64,000 bases of DNA from contig JAGWRO010000062.1 of NCBI GenBank assembly GCA_028876495.1, positions 1 through 64,000 on the forward strand. The letters run 5' to 3'. The DNA comes from Bacteroidota bacterium (GTDB lineage Bacteria; Bacteroidota; Bacteroidia; Chitinophagales; Chitinophagaceae). Every line of letters begins with the position of its first letter. Position 1 is the first letter of the stretch. The notes beneath the pieces were generated by a model. That model was given only the letters and a program-made list of their open reading frames with translations, was not told where the DNA came from and searched no databases. Shown here in pieces: positions 9,040-17,026 of this stretch. The position numbers and the translations under genes were made by a program.

Positions 9040-9909
9040 ATGAAAAAAATAAATCGTCGTCAGTTTATTGGTAAAAGCGCATTGGGGCTAGGTTCTGCAT
9101 TTGTGTTGGCTCAATTGCCAAAAGAACTTTTTGCTTACGCCTCAAAAGTAGAAATGCCCATAGGCTTTCAATCCTGGTCTGTAAAAGATGAGTTGGGGAA
9201 AGATCTCACCGGAACTTTACAAATGATGAAGGGATATGGCTACAGTCAAATTGAAATGTGCTCACCAAAAGGCTATGCCGACATTGGTTTCGGTCCGCTG
9301 GCAAAAATGAAAACAAGTGATCTGCGGAAAACGATTGCTGATGCAGGTTTTGGTTGTATCAGTTGTCATTTCGGTTTTGGCGAATTAGCAGATGATAAGA
9401 TTGATGAGAGTATTGAATTTGCCAAAGAGATGGGGCTTACTCAAATGATCTGTTCTACTTTTTGGCTACCGAAAACGGCTACTTTAAGCGATTACAAGGC
9501 ATCTGCAGATAAACTCAACAAAGCGGCAGAAAAAATAAAACAAGCCGGAATGCATACCGGATTTCACAATCATGAATTTGAATTTGCAACGCTCGATGGC
9601 CAATTGATCTATGATGCAATGATGAACCGTTTTGATCCGGAGCTGGTAAAGATGCAATTCCAGACAGAAGTGATCAACCTTGGATATAAAGCCGCTGATT
9701 ACTTCAAAAAATATCCGGGAAGATTTATTTCTTCTCATCTCTCCGACTGGACAGCGGATAAAAAAGAAGTTCCCATTGGTGATGGAATTATTGACTGGAG
9801 AGAATTTTTTGCGGCTGCAAAAACCGGTGGTGTTCAAAATATTTTTGTTGAAATGGATTTGCCTGATTTGAAAGACAGTGCTCACAATATTCAAAAAATG
9901 AAAGTGTGA
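9040..9909 (+). CDS. Tat-exported sugar phosphate isomerase/epimerase-like TIM barrel
   Basis: A twin-arginine signal opens the protein (NRRQFIGKSALGLGS), so export in folded, metal-loaded form is expected. The barrel shows typical metal-site strands: HNHEFEF near residue 170 and IFVEMDLPD near the C-terminus. A conserved SHLSDW block gives another His. It is 289 residues, normal for the family. It shares an operon with the Gfo/Idh/MocA protein upstream, which suggests that the isomerase acts on the oxidised, keto product in the periplasm. That link is inferred from context. Confidence 0.88.
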   Translation: MKKINRRQFIGKSALGLGSAFVLAQLPKELFAYASKVEMPIGFQSWSVKDELGKDLTGTLQMMKGYGYSQIEMCSPKGYADIGFGPLAKMKTSDLRKTIADAGFGCISCHFGFGELADDKIDESIEFAKEMGLTQMICSTFWLPKTATLSDYKASADKLNKAAEKIKQAGMHTGFHNHEFEFATLDGQLIYDAMMNRFDPELVKMQFQTEVINLGYKAADYFKKYPGRFISSHLSDWTADKKEVPIGDGIIDWREFFAAAKTGGVQNIFVEMDLPDLKDSAHNIQKMKV

Positions 9910-9966
9910 ATAACGCGGGCAGTGAACAAACAAAAATCAGGTTTTTTTATTTTATTATTTTAGCGA

Positions 9967-10410
9967 ATGAGATCCATTTTACATTCAGAAACCAGGGAAG
10001 AAATTATCAAAAGAATCAACTCACTGGACGCAGGCTGTGAGCACCAATGGGGCAAGATGACGGTCGGGCAGATGGTAAAGCATTGCACCTTGTGCGAAGA
10101 ATTGTACCTGGGAAAAGTGAAATTAAAAAGAGTTTTTTTAGGACGCATTTTTGGAAAAATGGCTTTGAATAAATTGCTAAGCGATGATCGTCCCATAAGA
10201 AAAAGTTCACCAACTGATCCGTTTCTAAGGGTCGTTGAAAATATAGATGACCTGGAAGCACAAAAACAAAAATGGATTGCTTTGATCAAAGAATATGAAA
10301 CTGCTAATACACAATCTATCCATCCCTTTTTTGGCAAAATGACAATTGAACAATTAGGTCAGTTGGCTTATAAACACAACGATCATCATTTAAGGCAGTT
10401 TGGCCGCTGA
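9967..10410 (+). CDS. DUF1569 (DinB-like) protein
   Basis: 147 residues with the DUF1569 pattern: an N-terminal helix ending in WGKMTVGQMVKHC, and a C-terminal HPFFGKMTIEQLGQLAYKHNDHH. The spaced His residues (one after MVK, then HNDHH) fit the three-His metal site of the DinB four-helix bundle. The precise role is not known for this family; DinB relatives are often thiol-dependent transferases or stress proteins. It stands alone between two operons. Confidence 0.8.
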   Translation: MRSILHSETREEIIKRINSLDAGCEHQWGKMTVGQMVKHCTLCEELYLGKVKLKRVFLGRIFGKMALNKLLSDDRPIRKSSPTDPFLRVVENIDDLEAQKQKWIALIKEYETANTQSIHPFFGKMTIEQLGQLAYKHNDHHLRQFGR

Positions 10411-10498
10411 TAGCTGATTTTGTTCAATAAATTCAGTAGGAATAGAGTAAACCAATCAATAAGAAGGATTCTTATTTTAACCTGGAGTACACTTCGTA

Positions 10499-10530
10499 TT
10501 TGTCAAATCCTGTTGATTGAAGTAATTTTG
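10499..10530 (+). promoter_or_regulatory. Promoter of the Bacteroidota type
   Basis: TTTG at 10499-10502 and TAATTTTG at 10523-10530, an exact TAnnTTTG, are separated by 20 bases, close to the usual 19. Expected transcription start is near 10537, just before the TTG start chosen for the CKGKC protein gene. It probably also drives the TonB receptor downstream. Confidence 0.5.
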
Positions 10531-10539
10531 CGATCTATT

Positions 10540-10914
10540 TTGAAACAGGCAGTTGCGATATGGTTAATTATTACTTTGGGTATTCAAACGTTTAGCAAAT
10601 TAGTTATTGAATTTAATTTTGAAATTAACAGAAGCTACATTGCAAAAGACCTTTGTATCAACAGGAACAATCCTGAAAGCACTTGTAAAGGCAAATGTTA
10701 TCTTAAGAAAAAATTAGCTGCTGATGAAGACCAGCAACAGCCTGCAAGCAAAAATGCTGTTCAGAAAAACCTTCAACAGGATTTATTTCTAAGCGAGCCT
10801 ATGAGGATCAATTTTTCATTCGCAAAAGATATGATTCTTCATGCTTCACTATACAGATTTAGCGACTCACAGGAGTTTGTAAAATCTATTTTTGAGCCAC
10901 CTCAATTTTCATAG
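10540..10914 (+). CDS. Small exported protein with CKGKC motif, upstream of TonB receptor
   Basis: The frame is open further upstream, but a TTG at 10540 gives a 124-residue protein beginning MKQAVAIWLIITLGIQTF, a natural signal sequence, and it sits just after a good promoter. The mature start has RSYIAKDLCINRNNP then CKGKCYLKKKL, a Cys pattern that I recall in short Bacteroidota proteins encoded beside outer-membrane receptors. Metal binding by the Cys residues is plausible but unproven. The 139-base gap before the receptor gene has no obvious promoter, so the two are probably one unit. Start site is uncertain. Confidence 0.6.
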   Translation: MKQAVAIWLIITLGIQTFSKLVIEFNFEINRSYIAKDLCINRNNPESTCKGKCYLKKKLAADEDQQQPASKNAVQKNLQQDLFLSEPMRINFSFAKDMILHASLYRFSDSQEFVKSIFEPPQFS

Positions 10915-10930
10915 AAATATTAATACTGTA

Positions 10931-10988
10931 ACAGGAGGATTATTGTAATTCCCCCTGTATCATCGTGATTTTATTTTTTAAAATCATG
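10931..10988 (+). repeat. Two short inverted repeats between the CKGKC gene and the TonB receptor
   Basis: ACAGGAGG (10931-10938) faces CCCCCTGT (10951-10958) with one mismatch. GATTTTA (10967-10973) and TAAAATC (10979-10985) form a perfect 7-bp stem with a five-T loop, extendable by three weaker pairs. Neither is followed by a T tract. They may be an mRNA processing or attenuation structure, or chance in A+T-rich DNA. Confidence 0.3.
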
Positions 10989-11052
10989 GTCTGTAATTGC
11001 CTGCACATACTTTCAGGTGTTGGTGAATTTTTAATCAAACATTTTTATTTCT

Positions 11053-13293
11053 ATGTATAAAACTTTTATGGTTTTGTGTATTGTACTTATTTCAACGTAT
11101 AGCTTTTCTCAAAAAATACTAACCGGAAAAATACTTGATGAAAAAACAGAACAACCTATAGAATCTGCTGTCGTAAACGTGGTTAAATACAATAAGGCGG
11201 TTATAACAGATGCAGAAGGGAACTTTGAAATTAATATTCCCGCAGATACCTGCTTTGCCAGTATTTCAATGATTGGATACCAAACTAAAAATATTGAATT
11301 ATGGAAAACTTATCCTAATGTAATTTTTTTGAAAAATGGACCGGTTAATTTAAAAGAAGTGGTTATTACACCACAATCTAACCTGGTTTCATTTCATAAT
11401 TTAAGTGAGATCGACCTTAACATGCGTCCTGTAAATTCTTCTCAGGATCTGATGAGATTGGTACCCGGCTTGTTTTTAGGGCAACACCAGGGCGGCGGAG
11501 TAGCCGAGCATATTTTTTTCAGGGGATTTGATGCCGATCATGGTACAGATGTAAATGTATCAGTAGATGATATGCCCCTTAACCTCGTATCACAGGCACA
11601 TGGCCAGGGGTTTGCCGACCTTCATTTTCTTATCCCTGAACTGGTAACCAAATATCAATTTGGCAAAGGCCCTTATTATGCACCTTATGGTGATTTTGAA
11701 ACAGCCGGTTTTGTAAGCTTTACCACCGCTGATGTTTTAAATAAAAGTATGGTAAAGGTTGAAGGCGGTCAGTTTAATACCGGGCGAATAATGGCTATGG
11801 TCAATCTGCTCAGTGATAAAGCAAAGCAACGAGGCGAGAATGCTTACATAGCAGCAGAAGATGCCTATACAGATGGGCCCTTTGATTTTGCACAACATTT
11901 TAACCGCTTTAATGTATTTGGAAAATATAACGTAAATATTAGTAATAAAAGCAGGCTGGATATTACTCTTTCAACGTATAGCAGTGGTTGGCGCTCATCC
12001 GGGGAAGTGCCCGAGAGAGCCGTGAAAGAAGGAATAATAGATCGCTTTGGATATATTGACACTGCGCAAGGTGGTTATACCAGCCGATCGAATATGATTG
12101 CAAAACTAACTACCCGTTTTTCAGACCGTACTACACTTGAAAACCAGATTTATTATTCCAAATATTTTTTTAACCTGCATTATGACGCTACCTCATTTGC
12201 AGATGATAGTATTAACGGAGATCAGTTGAGGCAAAGGGAATCAAGAAATCTGTTCGGGTATAACGGTAAGCTTACACGAAGAAATTACTTTAATGATAAT
12301 GCAACCCTTGTATCTGATGCAGGTATCGGAATGCAGTTTAATTATATTGATAACAGCGAATTGTCTCACACAAAAAATGAAAACACCGTTTTGGATTATA
12401 TTAATTTGGGTAATATAAAAGAATCGACCATTAATGGTTTCCTCGACGAAAATTATAGTGTTGGCAAATGGCTGATCAATTTTGGAGCACGTCTTGATTA
12501 TTTATATTTTGATTATGCAGACAAATTAAACCCGCAGCAACCATCAAGATCGAAAGTGATAGCCAGCCCGAAATTGAATTTTGAATATACGCTCAATGAT
12601 AGGGTACAATTTTATTTAAAAACAGGGAAGGGATTTCACTCCAATGATGCCAAAGCGGTGATTGCTAATAAGGGACTGGAAACATTGCCAGCCGCGTATG
12701 GCGCCGATTTAGGAATCAACTGGAAACCAATCTCTCACTTATATCTGAATGCAGCATTGTGGTATTTACAGTTGCAACAGGAATTTACGTACGATGCTGA
12801 TGAAGGAACTCTTTCTGCCGGAGGCAGGACCAGAAGGCAGGGTATTGATTTGTCTGCCCGCTACCAATTTAATAAATGGCTCTTTGCAAGTTTTGATATA
12901 AATGTCTGCAAAGCAAGAAGCCTTGATGCGCCGAAAGGAAGTAATTATCTGCCTTTGGCTGTGCCATTGTCGGGCACCGGCGGACTTGATTTTAAATTTG
13001 CTGATGGTTTTAACGGGGGGCTTAGTTATCGTTACATGAAAGACAGGCCTGCAAATGAAGACAATACTTTAATTGCGCAGGGATATTTTGTTACAGACCT
13101 TACCTGTAATTATACCAAACGTAAGTACGAGGTTGGATTGGAAATTCAAAATCTTTTCAACACAAAATGGCGAGAAGCTCAATTTGAAGTAACGTCGAGA
13201 TTGAAGAATGAACCTGCTCCTGTTGACGACATCAGTTTTACTCCTGGCACTCCTTTTTTCGCCAAACTGAAATTTGCTGTTTTTTTTAAATGA
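11053..13293 (+). CDS. TonB-dependent outer-membrane receptor
   Basis: A signal peptide (ending YSFSQ) is followed by a carboxypeptidase D-like beta-sandwich (residues 22-105, LTGKILDEKTEQPIESAV and TDAEGNFEINI), then the plug and a beta-barrel of about 600 residues. The plug shows FFRGFDADHGTDVNVSVDD and QAHGQGFADLHFLIPE. His-rich plug blocks of this kind are familiar in receptors for metal complexes. The last residue is Phe in KFAVFFK, with only a Lys after it. Energised import of a metal chelate is likely, but the ligand is unknown. It lies downstream of a Cys-rich small exported protein and has its own strong terminator. Confidence 0.9.
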   Translation: MYKTFMVLCIVLISTYSFSQKILTGKILDEKTEQPIESAVVNVVKYNKAVITDAEGNFEINIPADTCFASISMIGYQTKNIELWKTYPNVIFLKNGPVNLKEVVITPQSNLVSFHNLSEIDLNMRPVNSSQDLMRLVPGLFLGQHQGGGVAEHIFFRGFDADHGTDVNVSVDDMPLNLVSQAHGQGFADLHFLIPELVTKYQFGKGPYYAPYGDFETAGFVSFTTADVLNKSMVKVEGGQFNTGRIMAMVNLLSDKAKQRGENAYIAAEDAYTDGPFDFAQHFNRFNVFGKYNVNISNKSRLDITLSTYSSGWRSSGEVPERAVKEGIIDRFGYIDTAQGGYTSRSNMIAKLTTRFSDRTTLENQIYYSKYFFNLHYDATSFADDSINGDQLRQRESRNLFGYNGKLTRRNYFNDNATLVSDAGIGMQFNYIDNSELSHTKNENTVLDYINLGNIKESTINGFLDENYSVGKWLINFGARLDYLYFDYADKLNPQQPSRSKVIASPKLNFEYTLNDRVQFYLKTGKGFHSNDAKAVIANKGLETLPAAYGADLGINWKPISHLYLNAALWYLQLQQEFTYDADEGTLSAGGRTRRQGIDLSARYQFNKWLFASFDINVCKARSLDAPKGSNYLPLAVPLSGTGGLDFKFADGFNGGLSYRYMKDRPANEDNTLIAQGYFVTDLTCNYTKRKYEVGLEIQNLFNTKWREAQFEVTSRLKNEPAPVDDISFTPGTPFFAKLKFAVFFK

Positions 13294-13299
13294 ATTTTG

Positions 13300-13332
13300 A
13301 GATGCCAACCTTTCATAGGTTGGCATCTTTTA
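13300..13332 (+). terminator. Rho-independent terminator after TonB receptor
   Basis: GATGCCAACC (13301-13310) and GGTTGGCATC (13318-13327) form a perfect 10-bp stem with a seven-base loop, followed by TTTTAT. It is located seven bases after the receptor stop codon. This is the cleanest terminator in the window. Confidence 0.9.
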
Positions 13333-13377
13333 TAATAATTTATAGTTAATGATTCAGTTTAATTAAATTTATAAAAT

Positions 13378-14268
13378 ATGATTACAGACGAAATTACAAT
13401 TGCCGCCGAAAGCAAAAACCCCTTGAAAGTAAAACGTTTTGGTTATGGTACGATGAGGCTTACAGGTCCCGGAATTTGGGGCGAGCCGGCCAACCGTTTA
13501 GAAGCGCTGCAAATATTAAAGCAATGTATTAGAGCGGGTATCAATTTCCTGGATACGGCAGATTATTATGGCGAAGATCTAACTAACCGCCTTATCGCAG
13601 AAGCTTTGTATCCCTATCCGCCGGATTTAGTGATCTGCACAAAAGTGGGAGGAGCAAGAAAACCTGATAAAAGCTGGGTTCCTTTTAACCGGCCGGAAAA
13701 TTTGCGCAGCAGTATTGAAAATAATTTGCACACATTGAAAACAGAGCAGGTACAACTTGTTCATTTCAGGGTTATACATGGCAGTGAGGTGCCTTTCAAG
13801 GAATCAATGCAGGCAATGTTTGAAATGCAAAAGGAAGGGAAGATTTTGCATGTAGGCGTGAGTAATGTGAGCCCGGACGAATTACAAACTGCAATGGGTA
13901 TGGGAAATATCGCTACAGTGGAAAATATGTATGGCCACGCACAACGCACTTCAGTACAGTTGGCGCACGGAGGAGAAACCCGCGGAGGCGAGGAAGTGCT
14001 GCACATTTGTGAAGAAAACAAAATTCCATTGATTCCCTACTTCTCTTTGTTCCAATCCATGCCTAAAAAAGATGAAAGAATTTCAGTTATTGCAAAGAAA
14101 TATGGAGCTACCGAAGCACAGATAAATTTAGCGTGGTTGCTTCATCGTTCTCCCTGGATATTGCCAATACCAGGCACTTCATCATTACAACATTTTGAAG
14201 AGAATCTAAAAGCAATAGAGATAGATTTAAGTGAAGAAGATATGGTGTTTTTGAATGGGGAGTTGTGA
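13378..14268 (+). CDS. Aldo/keto reductase
   Basis: 296-residue AKR (beta/alpha)8 barrel with the complete catalytic tetrad visible: Asp59 (FLDTAD), Tyr64, Lys89 (CTKVGG) and His129 (LVHFR). The C-terminal NADPH-binding part has PIPGTSSLQHFEEN. Such enzymes reduce aldehydes or sugar ketones. The immediate neighbours, a GMC oxidoreductase and sugar-handling enzymes, fit a sugar redox role, but substrate cannot be assigned. It ends convergently against the GMC gene. Confidence 0.92.
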   Translation: MITDEITIAAESKNPLKVKRFGYGTMRLTGPGIWGEPANRLEALQILKQCIRAGINFLDTADYYGEDLTNRLIAEALYPYPPDLVICTKVGGARKPDKSWVPFNRPENLRSSIENNLHTLKTEQVQLVHFRVIHGSEVPFKESMQAMFEMQKEGKILHVGVSNVSPDELQTAMGMGNIATVENMYGHAQRTSVQLAHGGETRGGEEVLHICEENKIPLIPYFSLFQSMPKKDERISVIAKKYGATEAQINLAWLLHRSPWILPIPGTSSLQHFEENLKAIEIDLSEEDMVFLNGEL

Positions 14269-14294
14269 TTATTGTTTGTATTATTGTATTATTG

Positions 14295-14412
14295 TATTGT
14301 TGTATTGTTATATTGTTCTGTTGTTAAAAAGGGTTTTAATTAAGGTTACCAATAATTTGATAATTCAATAATTAAATAATTGCGTCCCCAACAATATAAC
14401 AATAAGACAATA
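14295..14412. repeat. Long imperfect inverted repeat in convergent intergenic region
   Basis: The arm 14305-14317 (TTGTTATATTGTT) is perfectly complementary to 14390-14402, and the stem extends outward to 14295/14412 with one mismatch and one G-T pair. The 72-base centre is also A+T-rich. The left flank is made of degenerate TATTGT repeats. As it lies between converging genes it could act as a two-way transcription stop, although there is no G+C-rich stem. Confidence 0.5.
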
Positions 14413-14421
14413 AAACCATAA

Positions 14422-16128
14422 TCAAATCTCCCTTTTCTTCAATTGCTCAACCGCATAATTTGCTGCTCTTGCTGTCATGGCCATAAAAGTGAGTGATGGA
14501 TTTTGCGTAGAGGTAGAAGTCATACACGCACCATCTGTTACAAATACATTTGGACAATTATGAAACTGGTGCCATTTATTGAGTAAAGATGTTTTTGGAT
14601 CTTTGCCCATTCTTACACCACCCATGTGATGAATATCCAGTCCCGGCGCCTGTTTTGAATCGTTTGTTTTAATATCGGTGAATCCGGCTTTGGTGTACAT
14701 CTCTGTCATCTGCTCAAAAAAATCTTTGATCATCTTTTCGTCATTGTCGTCATAATCAATATTGATTTTTAACAATGGCACGCCCCAATCATCTTTTTTT
14801 TCTGTATCCAAACTGAGGAAATTGGTTTCTTTCGGAATGGTTTCTCCCATCATTCCTGATCCAACACTCCATGGACCTAAAGTTGGTTCTTTTAATAAAT
14901 TGTTTTTGAGATCTTCGCCAAAACCACTTTGATCATTGTACGACCATCTGCCCGCATAAAAAGTCAATGCATATCCACGAAGAAAATCAGTTTCCTGTTT
15001 GTAAAGGTTTCTAAAACGAGGCATGTAAGCGCTTGTCGGCCTTCTTCCGCCTTCTGATTTGGTATCCTGGAAACCATCATATTTTGCATGGATGCTTGCC
15101 CTGTAATTGTGGAAAGCAGCATATTTCCCTAAAATTCCATTGTCATTTCCCAATCCATTCGGAAAGCGTTTTGATTTTGAATTCAGGAGAATGAGGTTGC
15201 TATTGTAAGCGCCCGCATTCACAAAAATTACCGGTGCATAATATTCTATTGATTCTTTGGTGTTGGCATCAATTACGTGTACGCCAACTGCTTTCCCTTT
15301 TTCATCATCATAAATGATGGAATGAACCACGGAAAAAGGACGTAGCGTCATGTTTCCTGTTTTTTCAGCCCATGGAATGGTAGTAGAGTTTGCATTGAAA
15401 TAACCTCCAAACGGACAGCCACGCTGGCAAAGGCTTCTGTTCTGGCATTGTGATCTTCCCTGTTCGAAATGAATTTGCTTTGGTTGTGTTAAGTGCGCAC
15501 AACGGCCATAAATTACATTCCTGTCTTTATAATTTTTTGCAACAAAATCTTTAAAATAATTTTCTACACAGCTAAGGTCAAGCGGAGGTAAAAATTCTCC
15601 GTCAGGCAGATTGGGCAATCCATCTTTATTGCCTGAAATTCCTGCAAATTTTTCAACATAGCTGTACCACGGTGCGATGTCTTTATAACGGATCGGCCAA
15701 TCAACCGCGTAGCCGTCTCTTGCAGGTCCTTCAAAATCAAAGTCGCTCCAACGCTGTGTTTGACGCGCCCACATGATCGATTTTCCACCTACCTGGTAGC
15801 CACGTATCCAATCAAACGGCTTATCCTGTATGTATGGATGCTCTTTATCTTTTACAAAAAACTGCTCTGCATCTTCACGAAATGCGTAGCATCGGCTTAC
15901 TACAGGATTTTCTTTTTGTATTTCGTAAGGAATTTCACCACGGTGTTTAAATTCCCACGGCATCATATTGGTTGTAGTAAAATCTTTTGGCTGCACTACA
16001 TTTCTTCCTCTTTCCAACACGAGTGTTTTAAGCCCTTTTTCACAAAATTCTTTCGCAGCCCATCCGCCGCTCATTCCTGAACCGATAACGATGGCATCGA
16101 AAGTGCGTGATTGTTTTGAGTCTCCCAT
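14422..16128 (-). CDS. GMC family FAD-dependent oxidoreductase
   Basis: 568 residues. FAD-binding G-S-G-M-S-G at residues 16-21 and the ERGR end of the second strand are present. The C-terminal GMC domain shows HHMGGVRMG, a catalytic-type His, and TSTQNPSLTFMAM with the paired Asn. The middle has a Cys-rich block (CQNRSLCQRGCPFGG) as in gluconate/sorbitol dehydrogenase large subunits. No signal of its own is seen, so export probably rides on the Tat signal of subunit 3, which is encoded four bases upstream in the same operon. Family members oxidise sugars or sugar acids; several Bacteroidota ones are thought to oxidise glycosides at C3. Confidence 0.93.
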   Translation of the reverse strand: MGDSKQSRTFDAIVIGSGMSGGWAAKEFCEKGLKTLVLERGRNVVQPKDFTTTNMMPWEFKHRGEIPYEIQKENPVVSRCYAFREDAEQFFVKDKEHPYIQDKPFDWIRGYQVGGKSIMWARQTQRWSDFDFEGPARDGYAVDWPIRYKDIAPWYSYVEKFAGISGNKDGLPNLPDGEFLPPLDLSCVENYFKDFVAKNYKDRNVIYGRCAHLTQPKQIHFEQGRSQCQNRSLCQRGCPFGGYFNANSTTIPWAEKTGNMTLRPFSVVHSIIYDDEKGKAVGVHVIDANTKESIEYYAPVIFVNAGAYNSNLILLNSKSKRFPNGLGNDNGILGKYAAFHNYRASIHAKYDGFQDTKSEGGRRPTSAYMPRFRNLYKQETDFLRGYALTFYAGRWSYNDQSGFGEDLKNNLLKEPTLGPWSVGSGMMGETIPKETNFLSLDTEKKDDWGVPLLKINIDYDDNDEKMIKDFFEQMTEMYTKAGFTDIKTNDSKQAPGLDIHHMGGVRMGKDPKTSLLNKWHQFHNCPNVFVTDGACMTSTSTQNPSLTFMAMTARAANYAVEQLKKREI

Positions 16129-16131
16129 ATT

Positions 16132-16665
16132 TTAGCTTGCTTTTTTTACCGGTACACAACCGTAGAATTTGCCCGGTACCAGTTGGTACACGTGCACTTG
16201 TGTTAAATAATATTTTGATTGAGTAAATGCCTCCAGCGTTAATCTCTTCATATTGTTATAGAAGAAGGCTGCATTTTCAGGTATATCTTTTTTGCTTTCG
16301 ATAGACTTTAAAACTTCTTCTCTTTTTGCAGGAGTCGCTTTTGCAAAGGATTGGTTGATTTTCTTTTTAGAAAAATCGTCAAATTCTTTTAAGCCTTTCA
16401 TAAATTTTTGCTGGTCTTCGGGCGAATAACAATCGTCCATCATCATCAAAGCAAATTGGTAGGCGCCTACATCTTTGGCTCCCGGAGTTTTGCCTTGCGG
16501 AATAATTGTATCACTTACTGCTGATATGATATCTTCTTCATTGCCGCTAATCTTAAAATTCTTTACTGTTACAGAAGCTTTCTTTTCTTCCTGCAGGCAG
16601 GATGGTAGTAAGGCTGTTCCGGCAGAAAGGAGTAGTAGTGTTTTAATGCTTGATCGCCTGTCCAT
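16132..16665 (-). CDS. Gluconate 2-dehydrogenase subunit 3 family protein
   Basis: 177 residues. The N-terminus MDRRSSIKTLLLLSAGTALLPSC is both Tat-like (RR) and lipobox-ended, so it should be a Tat-exported lipoprotein. The body shows IISAVSDTIIPQGKTPGAKDVG, diagnostic of the family. Its usual job is to carry or stabilise the FAD-containing GMC subunit encoded immediately downstream. The stop codon and the GMC start are separated by only a few bases, implying translational coupling. Confidence 0.92.
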   Translation of the reverse strand: MDRRSSIKTLLLLSAGTALLPSCLQEEKKASVTVKNFKISGNEEDIISAVSDTIIPQGKTPGAKDVGAYQFALMMMDDCYSPEDQQKFMKGLKEFDDFSKKKINQSFAKATPAKREEVLKSIESKKDIPENAAFFYNNMKRLTLEAFTQSKYYLTQVHVYQLVPGKFYGCVPVKKAS

Positions 16666-17026
16666 TGAATGTGTTTTTATAGAATGAAGAAAGGTAATTC
16701 AAAATGCTTATTTATATATCGGTGAAATAAATTTTATTGGTTCTTTTACAATATTTTGCTTTTAAAATGTGAATCATTTTTTCGGAATTACATGAAACCA
16801 GTTGCATATTTTTTAGGAAAAGCAATTCATTTACGTTAACAAAGTTTAAAGCTAAGAAAAAAATCCGGCGGAAAATGAGCAGGTTAAAAACTTATCAATC
16901 TAAGATAAGAATTTGGATTATTTGTAGGTTTACTGTGAATTTAAACCGGGGATCACTGACACAATTCCTTATTCTTCGCTCACAATTTATTACTTTCGGT
17001 TATTCAAAAAATTCAATCTTCATCTG
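16666..17026. other. 361-base divergent intergenic region
   Basis: It separates the minus-strand GMC operon and the plus-strand esterase. It should carry both promoters. A TACTTTCG near 17000, one base off TAnnTTTG, is a weak candidate for the esterase. A GGTTTA/TAAACC hairpin lies near 16926-16950. No open frame or RNA gene was recognised. Confidence 0.4.

Noticed and set aside
14271-14320. TATTGT stretch considered as a simple tandem repeat or phase-variable tract
   Set aside because: Units are uneven and lie outside any reading frame or promoter spacing; the inverted repeat explains the pattern better.
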